Virus record (IMG/VR): IMGVR_UViG_3300010885_046520
Span: 1-64,000 of that record
DNA from: a virus
DNA length: 64,000 bases
Reading direction: 5' to 3' (one strand)
The stretch's first letter is position 1. Every line of letters begins with the position of its first letter. A model generated the notes under the pieces. The model worked only from the letters and a program-made list of their open reading frames with translations. It searched no databases and was not told the DNA's origin. A program made the translations under genes and the position numbers. This document shows, one piece after another, positions 49,601 through 53,318 of the stretch.

Positions 49601-50810
49601 CCTTACCAATCTGACGAAAACCACCAAGTTCTTCTACAATTCTGGAGAACTTTAAATCTCGGGGATCTAATTGAGATAGTCCTTCACTTAATCTTCTAAC
49701 AGCTTCGTATGGTCCAACGAATTTACCTTGAAGGTCTGTTAGTGTTACACCATATTCTTTAAGGGCATCGATTGTGTCTCCTCTTTGAATTCTGGTAAAA
49801 ATTGTTCTTAAACCAGTAGCAATAGTTTCAGCACTTTCACGAGTTGTAGCTCGAACGCTAGTAAACACAGCCATAAATTCATTTAGAGCTTGAGTACCTT
49901 CACTAACACCCTTACTAGCTGTAGCAAACACACCACCGGTACGCTGAATAGCAGTAATAATATCACCGGCTTCAACAGCAAACTTAGCAGCTACCGCATT
50001 AACTGAACCCAATGCACTATCTAATTCACCAGCACTAATACCAAACTGTCTCATTAATGCGATACTACCTTCTACGGTACTATTCAAGTTATCGAATGAT
50101 GGAGCTAATGCACTAAGAGCTAAAGCTTTTAATGCCTTCTCTGTATCTCTAGCACTTAAACCAGCCTGAGCTAATGTGCTAGATACTTTAATTAATTCGT
50201 TAGATGACACACCAAACTTGGTTGATAATTCAGTAATTTCGCCAACCAATCCACCAAGATTCTTTACGGAAGTATCAGTAACCTGAGATACTCTGACTAA
50301 TTCTTGATTAAAAGCAATAAAGTCGGTTGTTGCAGATGTCAGGGCGTTGGATACTTTATAGATGACAGCTGTTACTGTGCTAATAGCAGCAAATCTACGA
50401 GCAGCCAATGCTGATTGGCGACCAAATTCCATAAAAGCTGAAGTTGTATTATGAACCGCAGCAGAAGCCGCAGCGTTTTGTTGAACAACATTTCTTGTAG
50501 CAGCATTAATCTGTTGTAAGTTTGCCGGTAGATTAGCAGCACTATTATTAACTTGTTGTATAGCTGTTCCAAGATTTCTCAAAGATAAAGCTGTAGCATT
50601 TGCTGAGGCATTGGTGGCCTGTAAGGTATTAGTAAAATTTCTAAAAGTTTGATTAAGAGTAGTAATATTACGAGTTACATTAGGATCAACACGAACATTA
50701 ACATCAGCATTAATAGTTCCTAGTTGTCGCCTAATATCAGCAACAACAGTCCTAATGTTAGATGGTCCTCGTAAATTTAACTCTGCTGTAAGATTAAAAC
50801 CTCTAGCCAT
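34659..50810 (-). CDS. Giant tail tape measure protein with embedded enzyme-like domains, 5,383 aa
   Basis: Residues about 1-520 are a classic phage tape-measure core (TDFIAFNQELVRVSQVT, then LAQAGLSARDTEKAL and VGEITELSTKFGVSSNELIK). GDTVPAMLTPGEFVLRKSA near 540 is the motif that often follows it. A glycine/alanine-rich hydrophobic region lies near residues 1515-1580. Between and after coiled-coil stretches are five domain-like insertions, listed separately: PD-(D/E)XK-like (~742), HAD (~999-1120), HExxH (~3697), GNAT (~4580) and ART-like (~4843). At about 0.15 nm per helical residue the whole chain would span roughly 0.8 micrometres, an upper limit because of the folded domains. Tape measure proteins sit inside the tail and can enter the host with DNA, so the enzymes may be delivered effectors. 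Confidence 0.9.
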   Translation of the reverse strand: MARGFNLTAELNLRGPSNIRTVVADIRRQLGTINADVNVRVDPNVTRNITTLNQTFRNFTNTLQATNASANATALSLRNLGTAIQQVNNSAANLPANLQQINAATRNVVQQNAAASAAVHNTTSAFMEFGRQSALAARRFAAISTVTAVIYKVSNALTSATTDFIAFNQELVRVSQVTDTSVKNLGGLVGEITELSTKFGVSSNELIKVSSTLAQAGLSARDTEKALKALALSALAPSFDNLNSTVEGSIALMRQFGISAGELDSALGSVNAVAAKFAVEAGDIITAIQRTGGVFATASKGVSEGTQALNEFMAVFTSVRATTRESAETIATGLRTIFTRIQRGDTIDALKEYGVTLTDLQGKFVGPYEAVRRLSEGLSQLDPRDLKFSRIVEELGGFRQIGKVIPLIQQFATAQAALKVAQSGQDSLAIDAATAQQSLAVQMAKVRNEFVGLVRSIGQSSGFQSFVKLSLDLTSNLIRLTDAAKGALPALGAIFAMRGLSALGQFGRGFIGGIRPTRNNQGGQIRAFAAGGHVPGSGDGDTVPAMLTPGEFVLRKSAVRSIGVGNLHRINRHAGGGKVGPVSIQKLPQAVSLISQNPKIARYMNVNEDSASGFIKQIEPWMLGLNVKSIAREIYNDMRKGLPISPTNQRFSLGKNKATPTQMQSYSNLLGRRGSDKSPKDFLAGKEGARRISQLGTADESPKWSEAYERLLSRTIKERVGKQYIPTGEIENIPRRNSYPVDLISADGKSVGEVKFRPSGMVSKTDYLDKLLRARVVRNLTRPFTLSSPESKDIGNINVYEMPNKDLVMNEIRDLYAKNQGKNNRASGGFIRKFANAGLVTPTAGTTATSSEILKVLTLQGAMQASGANAGDILKILKKKNALSPQEKSIKDQILAAYTKKTSGIKAANDLDIQKATTEGLLFGAAGFKGKAFATTPRMDIPGLNNPVKVRITSGVLDKNAAGRDIKRMAQAMSGESQNLTKNVMIRDILKQVGPIYSDFDRTLAFGADKILSDPRKPRFSEFSDKTKVERALAKATLSKLGKALVSQVKKTPELLDNLHVISARPQATMGLIATWLAKNGLPIPIDRIKGVGGPDRTAEQIAELKLKEMDKSGSFIDDDERNINAAKAAGINTYLYKNKKVKSSDRKKMGEANAQGYMAESIIHQLGGPIANKAATNYGIDFPDGLQDAAKYFNLPQNIPTDAKLTLNGPAELKDQIGNYLKARGYASGGHVQAMVSNGEAYVPPETAKAIGYGKLNRMNQADRNGMSSFSSGGISVFKGSGTGTSDSIGPINLPVGSFILREAATKALGYRSGGAVRGIQRFAGGGTTYEAVASFDAVSAQAEKAVDDLLAKIVNQIATANPSVDFDTAYRSAEDQVVGGVSLGTRQAADLGDQNAAKAVADAQRKQVASLTRQIRATDSSVSVSMAKAAAERKVADAWGGLYKAVQTNTQSQSRLAQSFPTLSKAFQGASRGLGSIRSRIMGPSDEEIGNMSDSQRAQYEAKRDRRARYMNGGLALAFAAPMAAEAVGSMVGGSNGRGVAAAGTAFGGAVSVGAQFGPWGALAGAVAGAVLAVDSFGKAVAEADIDVSKKKIEGSATNAEAQLEKLNKNPKDAAITSSIIQNFKSIAAEEEKISAKQAELRQPSYLTRGLEAASFGMYKAAKPTDKQIAEEETANQKVAGEIALKTITAKVEGGSNIQEALSSFGGDKDLAKLNIAQTNEKFNLENKKLENIKKTPGQDPQIIADVEKRQKELIDVYFKEETATLQATVAERSRVQALQQSARTLNLASVSISKTFENMDQAIAAATMGLDKASQRIDEIASGQASLKTEFKSKDVLKNPNAYSQKERQTAISQVSGMFGTDKKFVEGLSKFGSSAEDTITKIAVKAQQSGNGSSETLGDDITRELTQQLIDTFGDNRISDAIREQLKGAVKDNIKQNDGVLDPQSLIESTGGLKQLIDSQKKSFNTMLGQYEFIEKGLNQYGEAVQKAAELQTQAIGKFASLQGYLSDSTVSLKEALGEGRRISLKERASGRYTEAAINAGIKPGSLTAANLTNQRTMLMGQQAAVQGNISKLENSGNAADPAVISLINKQKEALANLNRQIAATEKGLETLPDLIKQDMQDTLSKISQLRSEKESKTQAGASFGEKLVTSTPTELKNLNSTYDLLNRTLNGQITTINQSISAQQAYQKVIEDGGTHMDAVGAAQEAFASDAKNTFGLFNELITVSGLDNTDPQRAGNLRADLIENTARNQGLNVQNNPFLREIVANLRAAPKEDPQIKALENLYKQQQAALGEATQKAINPLLEKQAQILNTANTALITALTNLTNAFNNAQGRNEGLGLARPGNVMTRAQGGPVYAASGTLVNYEPRGTDTVPAMLTPGEFVVNRSATQNNLPLLKSINSGKYAKGGVVYLAGGSTNPVQIANVIDPLVANMISGSDDAGDALNIIARGNRYRVPSNLSPRDPLFKFLLARQGDPAMTGARVRREWNAAVRASRLGINDPIFKPYIQQITEVKLAGLDLGDNDIPEIRRPRNVNPNGLERWLGIQPVKPKPPASLLNRTGNMLGSAYQGARSVIRNPGAALSYGASQAPGIARAAAPIAGRFFGSIFGAVSGAMADPRLTNRNRLVNTGLGMLTGTGETMGDVGAHSMIGWATGVEQGTMLDRQLGNFSQLGLTSVEHATMGVPAQFAPITAALAMNIQETAGYLADANDATTSEIRTNRNLQASRRPRRPNDHLGGFDLNAFQRSAVERKAELLRLKKKDQAARGNSQGTSSNQNFYDEQIRLIDDSFNTMDTVPGIFWDTKQDKNRGTGASSARLDAATEAHVQYLDEQERKSELAAEQKRAEKAKKVERQRQEERRQTRATQVRATANRAVQTAVPYVSSVANAAVSGFQTINRNNQENINRRRAANESQADRWVDRPALPPGAAKVAFDGDTVDVYKQTDKLNKEKQEIEAEIDRYKYKDPKDMSKEQKRDKEKLLQQLEDKNRQIVSLNNKAFVDIPLAEQDRLWKNYEKKQEREANRAQILASNRANSRRFNLELAVGKAVGMGAPDKFRSPEAFMGWREQALSKLRGKFNLSGSPRLDEKLLTKYGLSADAAKDLFRPFTPEQAEALIQTMSQQTVGGNYKYSDRDIAILRMSQDQIEQVAFRIYNKSGDYGADVATMAERKRLEKAQGKTFAKLLRNFSSIDRMAARGQGMNPGQQAMLKNNISKQLTKMGYINPEDTDAANAARLSAFNINNTVGLLYPRVAAGNPAFRVAQGSSNGGMIYAADGTLVDYQPRGTDTVPAMLTPGEFVVNAKATSQHLPLLQAINKSKGGVIYRSVGGETKTLDSTQQSSQIRDKELNSRLQQEIANNAKNNLGLSTKISDTTKNTKDQQLPKLVNNTDTINRNNLTRFDKVDVTEQRLLKNTDDLKKQNKTNLSQTSDSLGYMMDRDSTHYELSTAHFALSNRMDAKLDRLLLLAAAPPMIPPAPPAGAQNGPPLPGAPPGAGNLPVNPGGAGAQFSKGGIVYASAGKLINYQPKGTDTVPAMLTPGEFVVNAKATSQNLPLLQAINKDKGGVIYAEKGKHIPSQDLSFEDVALGKGLPAKFSPRTPAYGSKAELDKAVAEGYNAAISNDEELKSQPLGKLDHLQYRRAFPYVERHKLDTKIRTHYQPPFDTRFSGSLMGKEGQEVIHVDPKKGSYGLLMHEMRHAAFGSTDESQRSETFMTNEDLDWAVQVYNAKYPNNPISMSRAEYLTRPFEIDARLGAVRQIMKRHQQALVSANKPVPYKTVEQAYHYFLANRNSLNRSEDSGFATEDLDFYTMFKDKYETMMAMRMAELYSNGGVVYAQDGRQINKPSLEDIRAQRKADYENEKLRRKQVAGIKRKDKQSNKAKLTPEQIEKARQEARIASILKNWGNPEESSQLRNSRQYWNEYGNYSDAVGGSPAVNFRTWMKENYPGVKGDRLEKMIKDFDPEDANATTYSKGGIIYAHEGTLVPRIMDPRLGQQNQSDMPEMTPTQGELDWARRQQQAHVANRDAEGFDWNAPEGVISAYGPPPGPGPLGAPFHERMNMFSDIVGSFLFGLPGAGPKPSPQTRVPRAKTPLLKQPVVLPAPRPERAPLGFEDLGTRGAANPKAGGVKGTGLTSTDTQATAQVFDPSKTMSQSRTLAEYQKSLKDARDIEFKRLEKLKTQWAKEQLAEYQKQEKEGTLRPDTKSRNQQGLPVYRSLEERADEIASYRVRSHQQTLDAAYTSAKNSSEYDFASNRTVDTNKITGASSFIKPQAKPTFSKFIETKDFDIDSIQRLIQYPQPVFDSLVETLYQLTGTSGELPKTFNRTNLLFGDQEIGITGIGAKAPGVAQQPVGRMGVRDTIGRENIQTALKEVLLSNFRSEMGKFERVNLGPVDEMNASRYKDRGLIGTAEQKVGGTYGAKVEGTGNFYQPESESAAAEFLSRHTNFNLTQADTDPKLAQSRGGFLIETARGVLEDAKQKVMIKLQQSLLAQQNKPQTPDVPGAPASNKIRILSPYDNTNADKFNSEVFGEDAREIIAFYEDPKTGSANQGWGRVSAKPIDNQKTFKIETSLAKKGYGESLYHAIIEYITKIGGSVIPDDSQTPDAKKLWKKLEKHPDISAGENGYTKKPSLITDTTRVESGVGEDYIRRPTTSYEIEQQGYGDLVKPVSPTPVTPIPSSKAKAFGQFKSQGGIVYAQNGVLVPGSRLMDPRLGQQNQNYMPEMTPTQGELDFANQQAKLQTQRAKITTDNSGRQWHTPTGEISAYGPPAGPGLLGASFLERAGAAWNMFTDIAEAAVAGGATTTNAGSRQSIRGAKTPITKSSAPLDVPKASKTVPLFHASNTGLEDSILKSFQKEGGKSSIAKGYGQGQGLYTYTSREAAEKHARSIMQGTLTGADTRGKPMIVKFDETLDPSRFDLDYELNKSYVARWLHDNFDQVQSVLSDMKYSPLLKKLELQDPSGKTLRGIQTQTFASPNSGGGGLADSWLMQQQTRLPSRRAIYDSTDAVTRDGEVLSQIMKFIGKRNPEMLQKFREGFFETMPPGSAIKYIGSDNLAPSNIDVLAKARGGVVYANNGMLIPYQPRGTDTVPAMLTPGEFVVNRQATQQNLPLLKSINSGAQGFSSGGVVYLESGGETPKKRKYTQDRDERRQLDQLRLAAIEAERKQTRDSIEAERKALGERVKEAQINKAEEYKYRGIPRQIQQAPPQGNQTNQQNQQQNQAMFTQGNQQMNPQMSQRVNMAAQAAFDPQHAGDVDKQLAIFGTLLTGSNQVLTQFGMALENMIQSMGATPVGGGVNNNSRGQLDGLSQFTSTFNRFIGQLEQIKIPEQVNLQGTHRVEVVINGASVFANMQEPIQRMILDQVNGAMNKLAMKTEGVLQV
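35413..35600 (-). repeat. Tape measure linker motif, copy 6
   Basis: GGVVYANNG, then GTDTVPAMLTPGEFVVN, then LPLLKSIN and GGVVYLESG. It follows the ADP-ribosyltransferase-like module and precedes the C-terminal coiled-coil end. Confidence 0.75.
35600..36300 (-). other. ADP-ribosyltransferase-like domain inside the tape measure protein
   Basis: VPLFHAS (His4843) and, about 35 residues later, GQGLYTYTSREAAEKHA match the first two motifs of H-Y-type ADP-ribosyltransferase folds found in polyvalent phage proteins. The domain ends with a strand typical of the fold (SAIKYIGSDNLAP). The third catalytic residue is not clear. It lies between two linker motifs close to the C-terminus. Confidence 0.5.
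36425..36730 (-). repeat. Duplicated cassette in the tape measure gene, copy B
   Basis: It encodes GGIVYAQNG, then MDPRLGQQNQ, MPEMTPTQGELDFA, and EISAYGPPAGPGLLG. Here the cassette leads into the ADP-ribosyltransferase-like domain, so the same leader precedes two different cargo modules. Confidence 0.75.
36950..37290 (-). other. GNAT acetyltransferase-like domain inside the tape measure protein
   Basis: After strands starting RILSPYD and IIAFYED, the segment KKGYGESLYHAIIEYITK (Gly4579-Tyr-Gly4581) matches the acetyl-CoA pyrophosphate loop and helix of GNAT enzymes. SVIPDDSQTPDAKKLWKKL matches their C-terminal strand and helix. The domain covers about 110 residues, slightly short for GNAT. 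Confidence 0.55.
38605..38885 (-). repeat. Duplicated cassette in the tape measure gene, copy A
   Basis: It encodes GGIIYAHEG, then MDPRLGQQNQ, MPEMTPTQGELDWA, and VISAYGPPPGPGPLG. The same order of elements recurs at 36425-36730. In this copy the cassette leads into a large module of unknown fold and then the GNAT-like domain. Confidence 0.75.
39300..40080 (-). other. HExxH zinc metallopeptidase-like domain inside the tape measure protein
   Basis: LLMHEMRHAAFG gives an HExxH site (His3697, Glu3698, His3701). RPFEIDAR places Glu3751 fifty residues downstream as a plausible third zinc ligand, as in gluzincin-type peptidases. The domain spans roughly residues 3575-3830 and is bordered by linker motifs on both sides. 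It might cut host proteins, the cell wall cross-bridge, or the tape measure protein itself. Confidence 0.7.
40098..40272 (-). repeat. Tape measure linker motif, copy 5
   Basis: GGIVYASAG, then GTDTVPAMLTPGEFVVN, then LPLLQAIN and GGVIYAEKG. It directly precedes (in protein order) the HExxH metallopeptidase-like module. Confidence 0.75.
40828..41001 (-). repeat. Tape measure linker motif, copy 4
   Basis: GGMIYAADG, then GTDTVPAMLTPGEFVVN, then LPLLQAIN and GGVIYRSVG. It is very similar in DNA to the copy at 40098-40272, which points to recent duplication; a coiled-coil module of about 185 residues separates the two. Confidence 0.75.
43558..43743 (-). repeat. Tape measure linker motif, copy 3
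   Basis: GGPVYAASG, then GTDTVPAMLTPGEFVVN, then LPLLKSIN and GGVVYLAGG (about residues 2357-2417). It marks the border between the long coiled-coil part and the next module. Confidence 0.75.
47360..47845 (-). other. HAD-superfamily phosphatase domain inside the tape measure protein
   Basis: DFDRT (residues 999-1003) is the DxDxT nucleophile motif. HVISARP supplies motif II and FIDDDERN (Asp1118-1120) the metal-binding acidic motif. NAAKAAGINTYLY follows as in HAD hydrolases. The whole unit spans about 150 residues. It resembles small HAD phosphatases, including 3'-phosphatase domains of end-healing enzymes. Its active-site residues appear intact, which is unexpected in a tail protein. Confidence 0.75.
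48470..48700 (-). other. PD-(D/E)XK-like segment inside the tape measure protein
   Basis: The reading is PVDLIS (Asp742), then GEVKFR with Glu753 and Lys755. The spacing D-x10-E-x-K, hydrophobic strands on both sides and a following arginine-rich helix (KLLRARVVRNL) fit the core of PD-(D/E)XK nucleases. The segment is short, so a degenerate or structural relative is possible. Confidence 0.45.
49078..49222 (-). repeat. Tape measure linker motif, copy 1 (end of the tape-measure core)
   Basis: The protein reads GDGDTVPAMLTPGEFVLRKS with GGHVPG before it and HAGGG after it. It is the ancestral-looking version, close to the motif seen once in many ordinary tape measure proteins. A degenerate second copy (PVGSFILREAATKALGY) is encoded near 46840-46950. 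Confidence 0.7.
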
Positions 50811-50821
50811 AATTTATACCT

Positions 50822-50860
50822 CAAAAAAATAACACCACACTGTCGAGTAACAGTATGGTG
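50822..50860 (-). terminator. Intrinsic terminator/attenuator just ahead of the tape measure gene
   Basis: Read on the - strand, an 11-base stem (CACCATACTGT / ACAGTGTGGTG, one wobble pair) with a six-base loop is followed by TTATTTTTTT. The tape measure SD (GAGG) and ATG follow within 12 bases of the T-run, too close for a new promoter. Transcripts from the tail tube and chaperone genes should therefore be partly terminated here, lowering tape measure output. Confidence 0.8.
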
Positions 50861-50890
50861 CTATAAGTGAAACAAAATTTAGAAAAAATA

Positions 50891-51772
50891 TCAGACAGTT
50901 TTATCTGATGGAGTTGGTTCTGGGGCTGGTGTAGTTGTAGGAGTTGTTTCATCTTTTTTAGTTTCTTCTTTATTGCTTTCTAATACAACGGGCTTTCCTT
51001 CTTCGTCCAAAAATGGCTGTGCTTCAACTACATAGTCACCTTCTAGATCTACCCTATTGCCGAACTTATCAACAAAGTTACCCTGCTCATCAATGAAACG
51101 ATTATTCTCATCGATCAACCTACCTTCAGCATCAACCAAACGACCCTGCTTATCAACAAGCCTTAACTTTTCATCAACAAATTTATACTTCTGTAAAAAC
51201 TTGTTTTCTGGTAAAGTCTTCTCAAAATTATTATCCAACCCATAAATTATATTAGCCAATTTCTGAGCACCGAGCAAAGCTACTGGGTCATCTGCTTTGT
51301 TCAAATACTCTTCCAAACTCTTAAAATAAGGCTCATTAGTATCTTTATACACCACACAAGCGGATACTAAATAATTAAACCTAGCATTATCAGCTTGACC
51401 TTCAGCACTATGATTATCTAAAGATGTACGAACACTAATTAGGTCTCTTATTTCGGCCCTAATTTCTTTCATCTTTAAAGCAAGGTCTTTAGCATCCTTT
51501 AGACCGAACCCACCCTTAGCTAATCTCTTTTCTCCATCTAATAGTTCTTGTTGCAGATCGGAGAACTTTCTCTGCTTTTCCTTGTTCCATAAGCCCTGTT
51601 CTTCTAAGAGATCATCCATCTTTGCTCTAACCACAGATTTACTCTTTATAGCGTCTGTAAAGGCTTGGTTATAAGTTTTCTGGGCTTCTCTTTGATCATT
51701 TAAAGAGGGTGAACGGACCACGAAATGCTTCTCTACATTATCAACAACCACACTAAAGTTATCAGTTTTCAT
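50891..51772 (-). CDS. Probable tail assembly protein with VD-heptad repeats, 293 aa
   Basis: It is the last gene before the tape measure, where tail assembly chaperones usually lie, and has the late-type SD (AAGGACAATTAAT-ATG). The first 200 residues are mostly helical (DQREAQKTYNQAF, LKDAKDLALKMKEIRAEI). From about residue 195 a heptad repeat [KR]-x-[VI]-D-x-x-G runs for eight or nine units. The tail is Pro/Thr/Glu-rich. I see no frameshift fusion with its neighbour. A chaperone or tail tube accessory role is inferred from position. Confidence 0.55.
   Translation of the reverse strand: MKTDNFSVVVDNVEKHFVVRSPSLNDQREAQKTYNQAFTDAIKSKSVVRAKMDDLLEEQGLWNKEKQRKFSDLQQELLDGEKRLAKGGFGLKDAKDLALKMKEIRAEIRDLISVRTSLDNHSAEGQADNARFNYLVSACVVYKDTNEPYFKSLEEYLNKADDPVALLGAQKLANIIYGLDNNFEKTLPENKFLQKYKFVDEKLRLVDKQGRLVDAEGRLIDENNRFIDEQGNFVDKFGNRVDLEGDYVVEAQPFLDEEGKPVVLESNKEETKKDETTPTTTPAPEPTPSDKTV
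50985..51187 (-). repeat. Heptad tandem repeats RLVDxxG
   Basis: Successive units read KFVDEKL, RLVDKQG, RLVDAEG, RLIDENN, RFIDEQG, NFVDKFG, NRVDLEG and so on, each 21 bases. The period is exactly seven, but the pattern has one hydrophobic pair and an Asp-Gly turn, so it looks like a beta-type solenoid or hairpin stack rather than a coiled coil. Confidence 0.75.
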
Positions 51773-51773
51773 A

Positions 51774-52079
51774 TTAATTGTCCTTCCTGTCTTGATTTTT
51801 AATTACCGGGAATGAATAGTGATATTGTGTCTTAAACAAACCACCGTGTCTATAAAAGTCTTCTTTAAGATTTCTAATTTGCGTATTACCATGATTCAAA
51901 ATTTGATTGCGAGTATAATCCCACATATCAGCAAATTCTTCTTCTTTTTGTGATAGTTCTCCTTCTTTATCATGGCCCCACAAAAAACCAAAATTGTCTT
52001 CCATGCGAGCTAATGCTCCTATCATGGTTGTTTGGATCCTCTTTTCCATATAAAATCTTAGCCTATCTGGATCATACAT
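51774..52079 (-). CDS. Hypothetical tail-region protein, 101 aa
   Basis: No family recognised. The protein is helical and charged (MEKRIQTTMIGALARMEDNFGFLW, then EEEFADMWDYTRNQIL). The SD AAGGGATAATTTT before its ATG matches other late genes. It lies between a 346-residue protein and the heptad-repeat protein, all between the tail tube and tape measure genes, so a tail assembly role is plausible. Confidence 0.6.
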   Translation of the reverse strand: MYDPDRLRFYMEKRIQTTMIGALARMEDNFGFLWGHDKEGELSQKEEEFADMWDYTRNQILNHGNTQIRNLKEDFYRHGGLFKTQYHYSFPVIKNQDRKDN

Positions 52080-52083
52080 AAAA

Positions 52084-53124
52084 TTATCCCTTACTATTTA
52101 ATTGTTGCATTATCTTTTGTTGAACATCTGGCAACTGAGCATCTGGTATCCTACTTCCAATATCATTCTGGTTTATAAAGTCTATTTTTTGTCTAAGAGT
52201 AGCTAATCCTTGATTATTGTTAAGTCCGAGTATGTCATCTGCCTGTTGTTTATTCCCTGCCATTAAAAATACTTCTGAGGCATTTTTCAAATTGCCACTC
52301 AATGTATTTTCTACACCCTTTTGCTTTTTTTGTCTTTCATTTTCTTGTTTATTAAAAAGCATCCAACCATCTAGAGCATCATCATCATTAATAATATCTT
52401 GTTGTGGACATTCTGGATGTTCATATATCTTATCATACATATAAGAAATATTTATCAAACTCTTTTGTTCTTCAGACCATTCTTTAACAGAATCATCTAG
52501 TATATTGCTTTTATTATTATTCCAATAATTTCTCCAATACTCACTTCTAGCGAGAGCTTTGAAGGTGCTAATGTCTATTAGGTTTTGAGAAATTTTGGAT
52601 GCTACACTGTTAAAAGAATTATAATCGATATTTTCATTATGAAAAATTAAATTATCTGTATTATACTCATAAAGAGTATTAGTTATTAAAAATTCGTTCC
52701 TAATATTATCACAATAATGTTCTAATGTAATATAGTCTAAGCAATGTTGTTTTTGTAAGAATTGCTCAAGATCCTTTTTTAAATTTTGTATTTTCTGTTT
52801 AATCTTATTTCTTTTGGTGCTATCAAAGTATTGTTGATATAGTGTTATTTTACTGGACTCTAAACTTTTTTCTATTTTCTCTATTATTTTTTTATAATCC
52901 CATGGTAGAATCTGTAATTCAAATAATAAATGTTCAATATCTTCTAAGAACCAAAATTCATTATAGAGATTACTCTCATAAGCATCAGTATAGAGAATGT
53001 CTCCACTGATTTTTAAAGACAAAGAAGGTTTCCTAAGTTCATAAGTCATATCGTTGCAAACAAAAACTTGTTTTCCAGATAAAATCCTATGTACTAGTAT
53101 TTCGTGATACTTAGACTCATTCAC
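52084..53124 (-). CDS. Hypothetical tail-region protein with coiled coil, 346 aa
   Basis: The start is a GTG at 53124, two bases from the end of the 48-residue gene before it; no ATG fits. The N-terminal 60 residues are beta-rich (KQVFVCNDMTYELRKPSLSL) with FWFLEDIEHLLF. The middle has a coiled coil (KIKQKIQNLKKDLEQFLQK), and the C-terminal part is Gln/Asn-rich. This arrangement resembles phage tail-assembly chaperones, where a small fold precedes a helical tail, but the family is not identified. Confidence 0.55.
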   Translation of the reverse strand: MNESKYHEILVHRILSGKQVFVCNDMTYELRKPSLSLKISGDILYTDAYESNLYNEFWFLEDIEHLLFELQILPWDYKKIIEKIEKSLESSKITLYQQYFDSTKRNKIKQKIQNLKKDLEQFLQKQHCLDYITLEHYCDNIRNEFLITNTLYEYNTDNLIFHNENIDYNSFNSVASKISQNLIDISTFKALARSEYWRNYWNNNKSNILDDSVKEWSEEQKSLINISYMYDKIYEHPECPQQDIINDDDALDGWMLFNKQENERQKKQKGVENTLSGNLKNASEVFLMAGNKQQADDILGLNNNQGLATLRQKIDFINQNDIGSRIPDAQLPDVQQKIMQQLNSKG

Positions 53125-53126
53125 AT

Positions 53127-53273
53127 TTACTGTTCTTGAGAAATAATAGAAGCTTGTAGTTTAGAGATATCTTTTTCTCTATCTTCCAATTTTTTTTGTA
53201 GATTTTCTATTATCTTTTGACTTTGTAATAAGTCTAAATATAACTTTCCTATTGTTGCAAATACTTCATCCAT
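53127..53273 (-). CDS. Small coiled-coil protein, 48 aa
   Basis: It starts MDEVFATIGKLYLDLLQSQK and continues as a heptad-like helix rich in Lys, Glu and Leu (IIENLQKKLEDREKDI). The ATG at 53273 has a GAGG SD at a proper distance, and the stop lies two bases before the GTG of the next gene, so it sits in the operon like a true gene. Its position right after the tail tube gene suggests a tail assembly role. The function is unknown. Confidence 0.6.
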   Translation of the reverse strand: MDEVFATIGKLYLDLLQSQKIIENLQKKLEDREKDISKLQASIISQEQ

Positions 53274-53318
53274 AATAGTCCTCGAACCATGTTCTTTTGA
53301 TATAAATTAACTTAACAA

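Noticed and set aside
50891-52079. Programmed -1 frameshift fusing two tail chaperones as in lambda-like phages
   Set aside because: The genes are separated by clear stops and separate SDs, and I saw no slippery heptamer near their junction.
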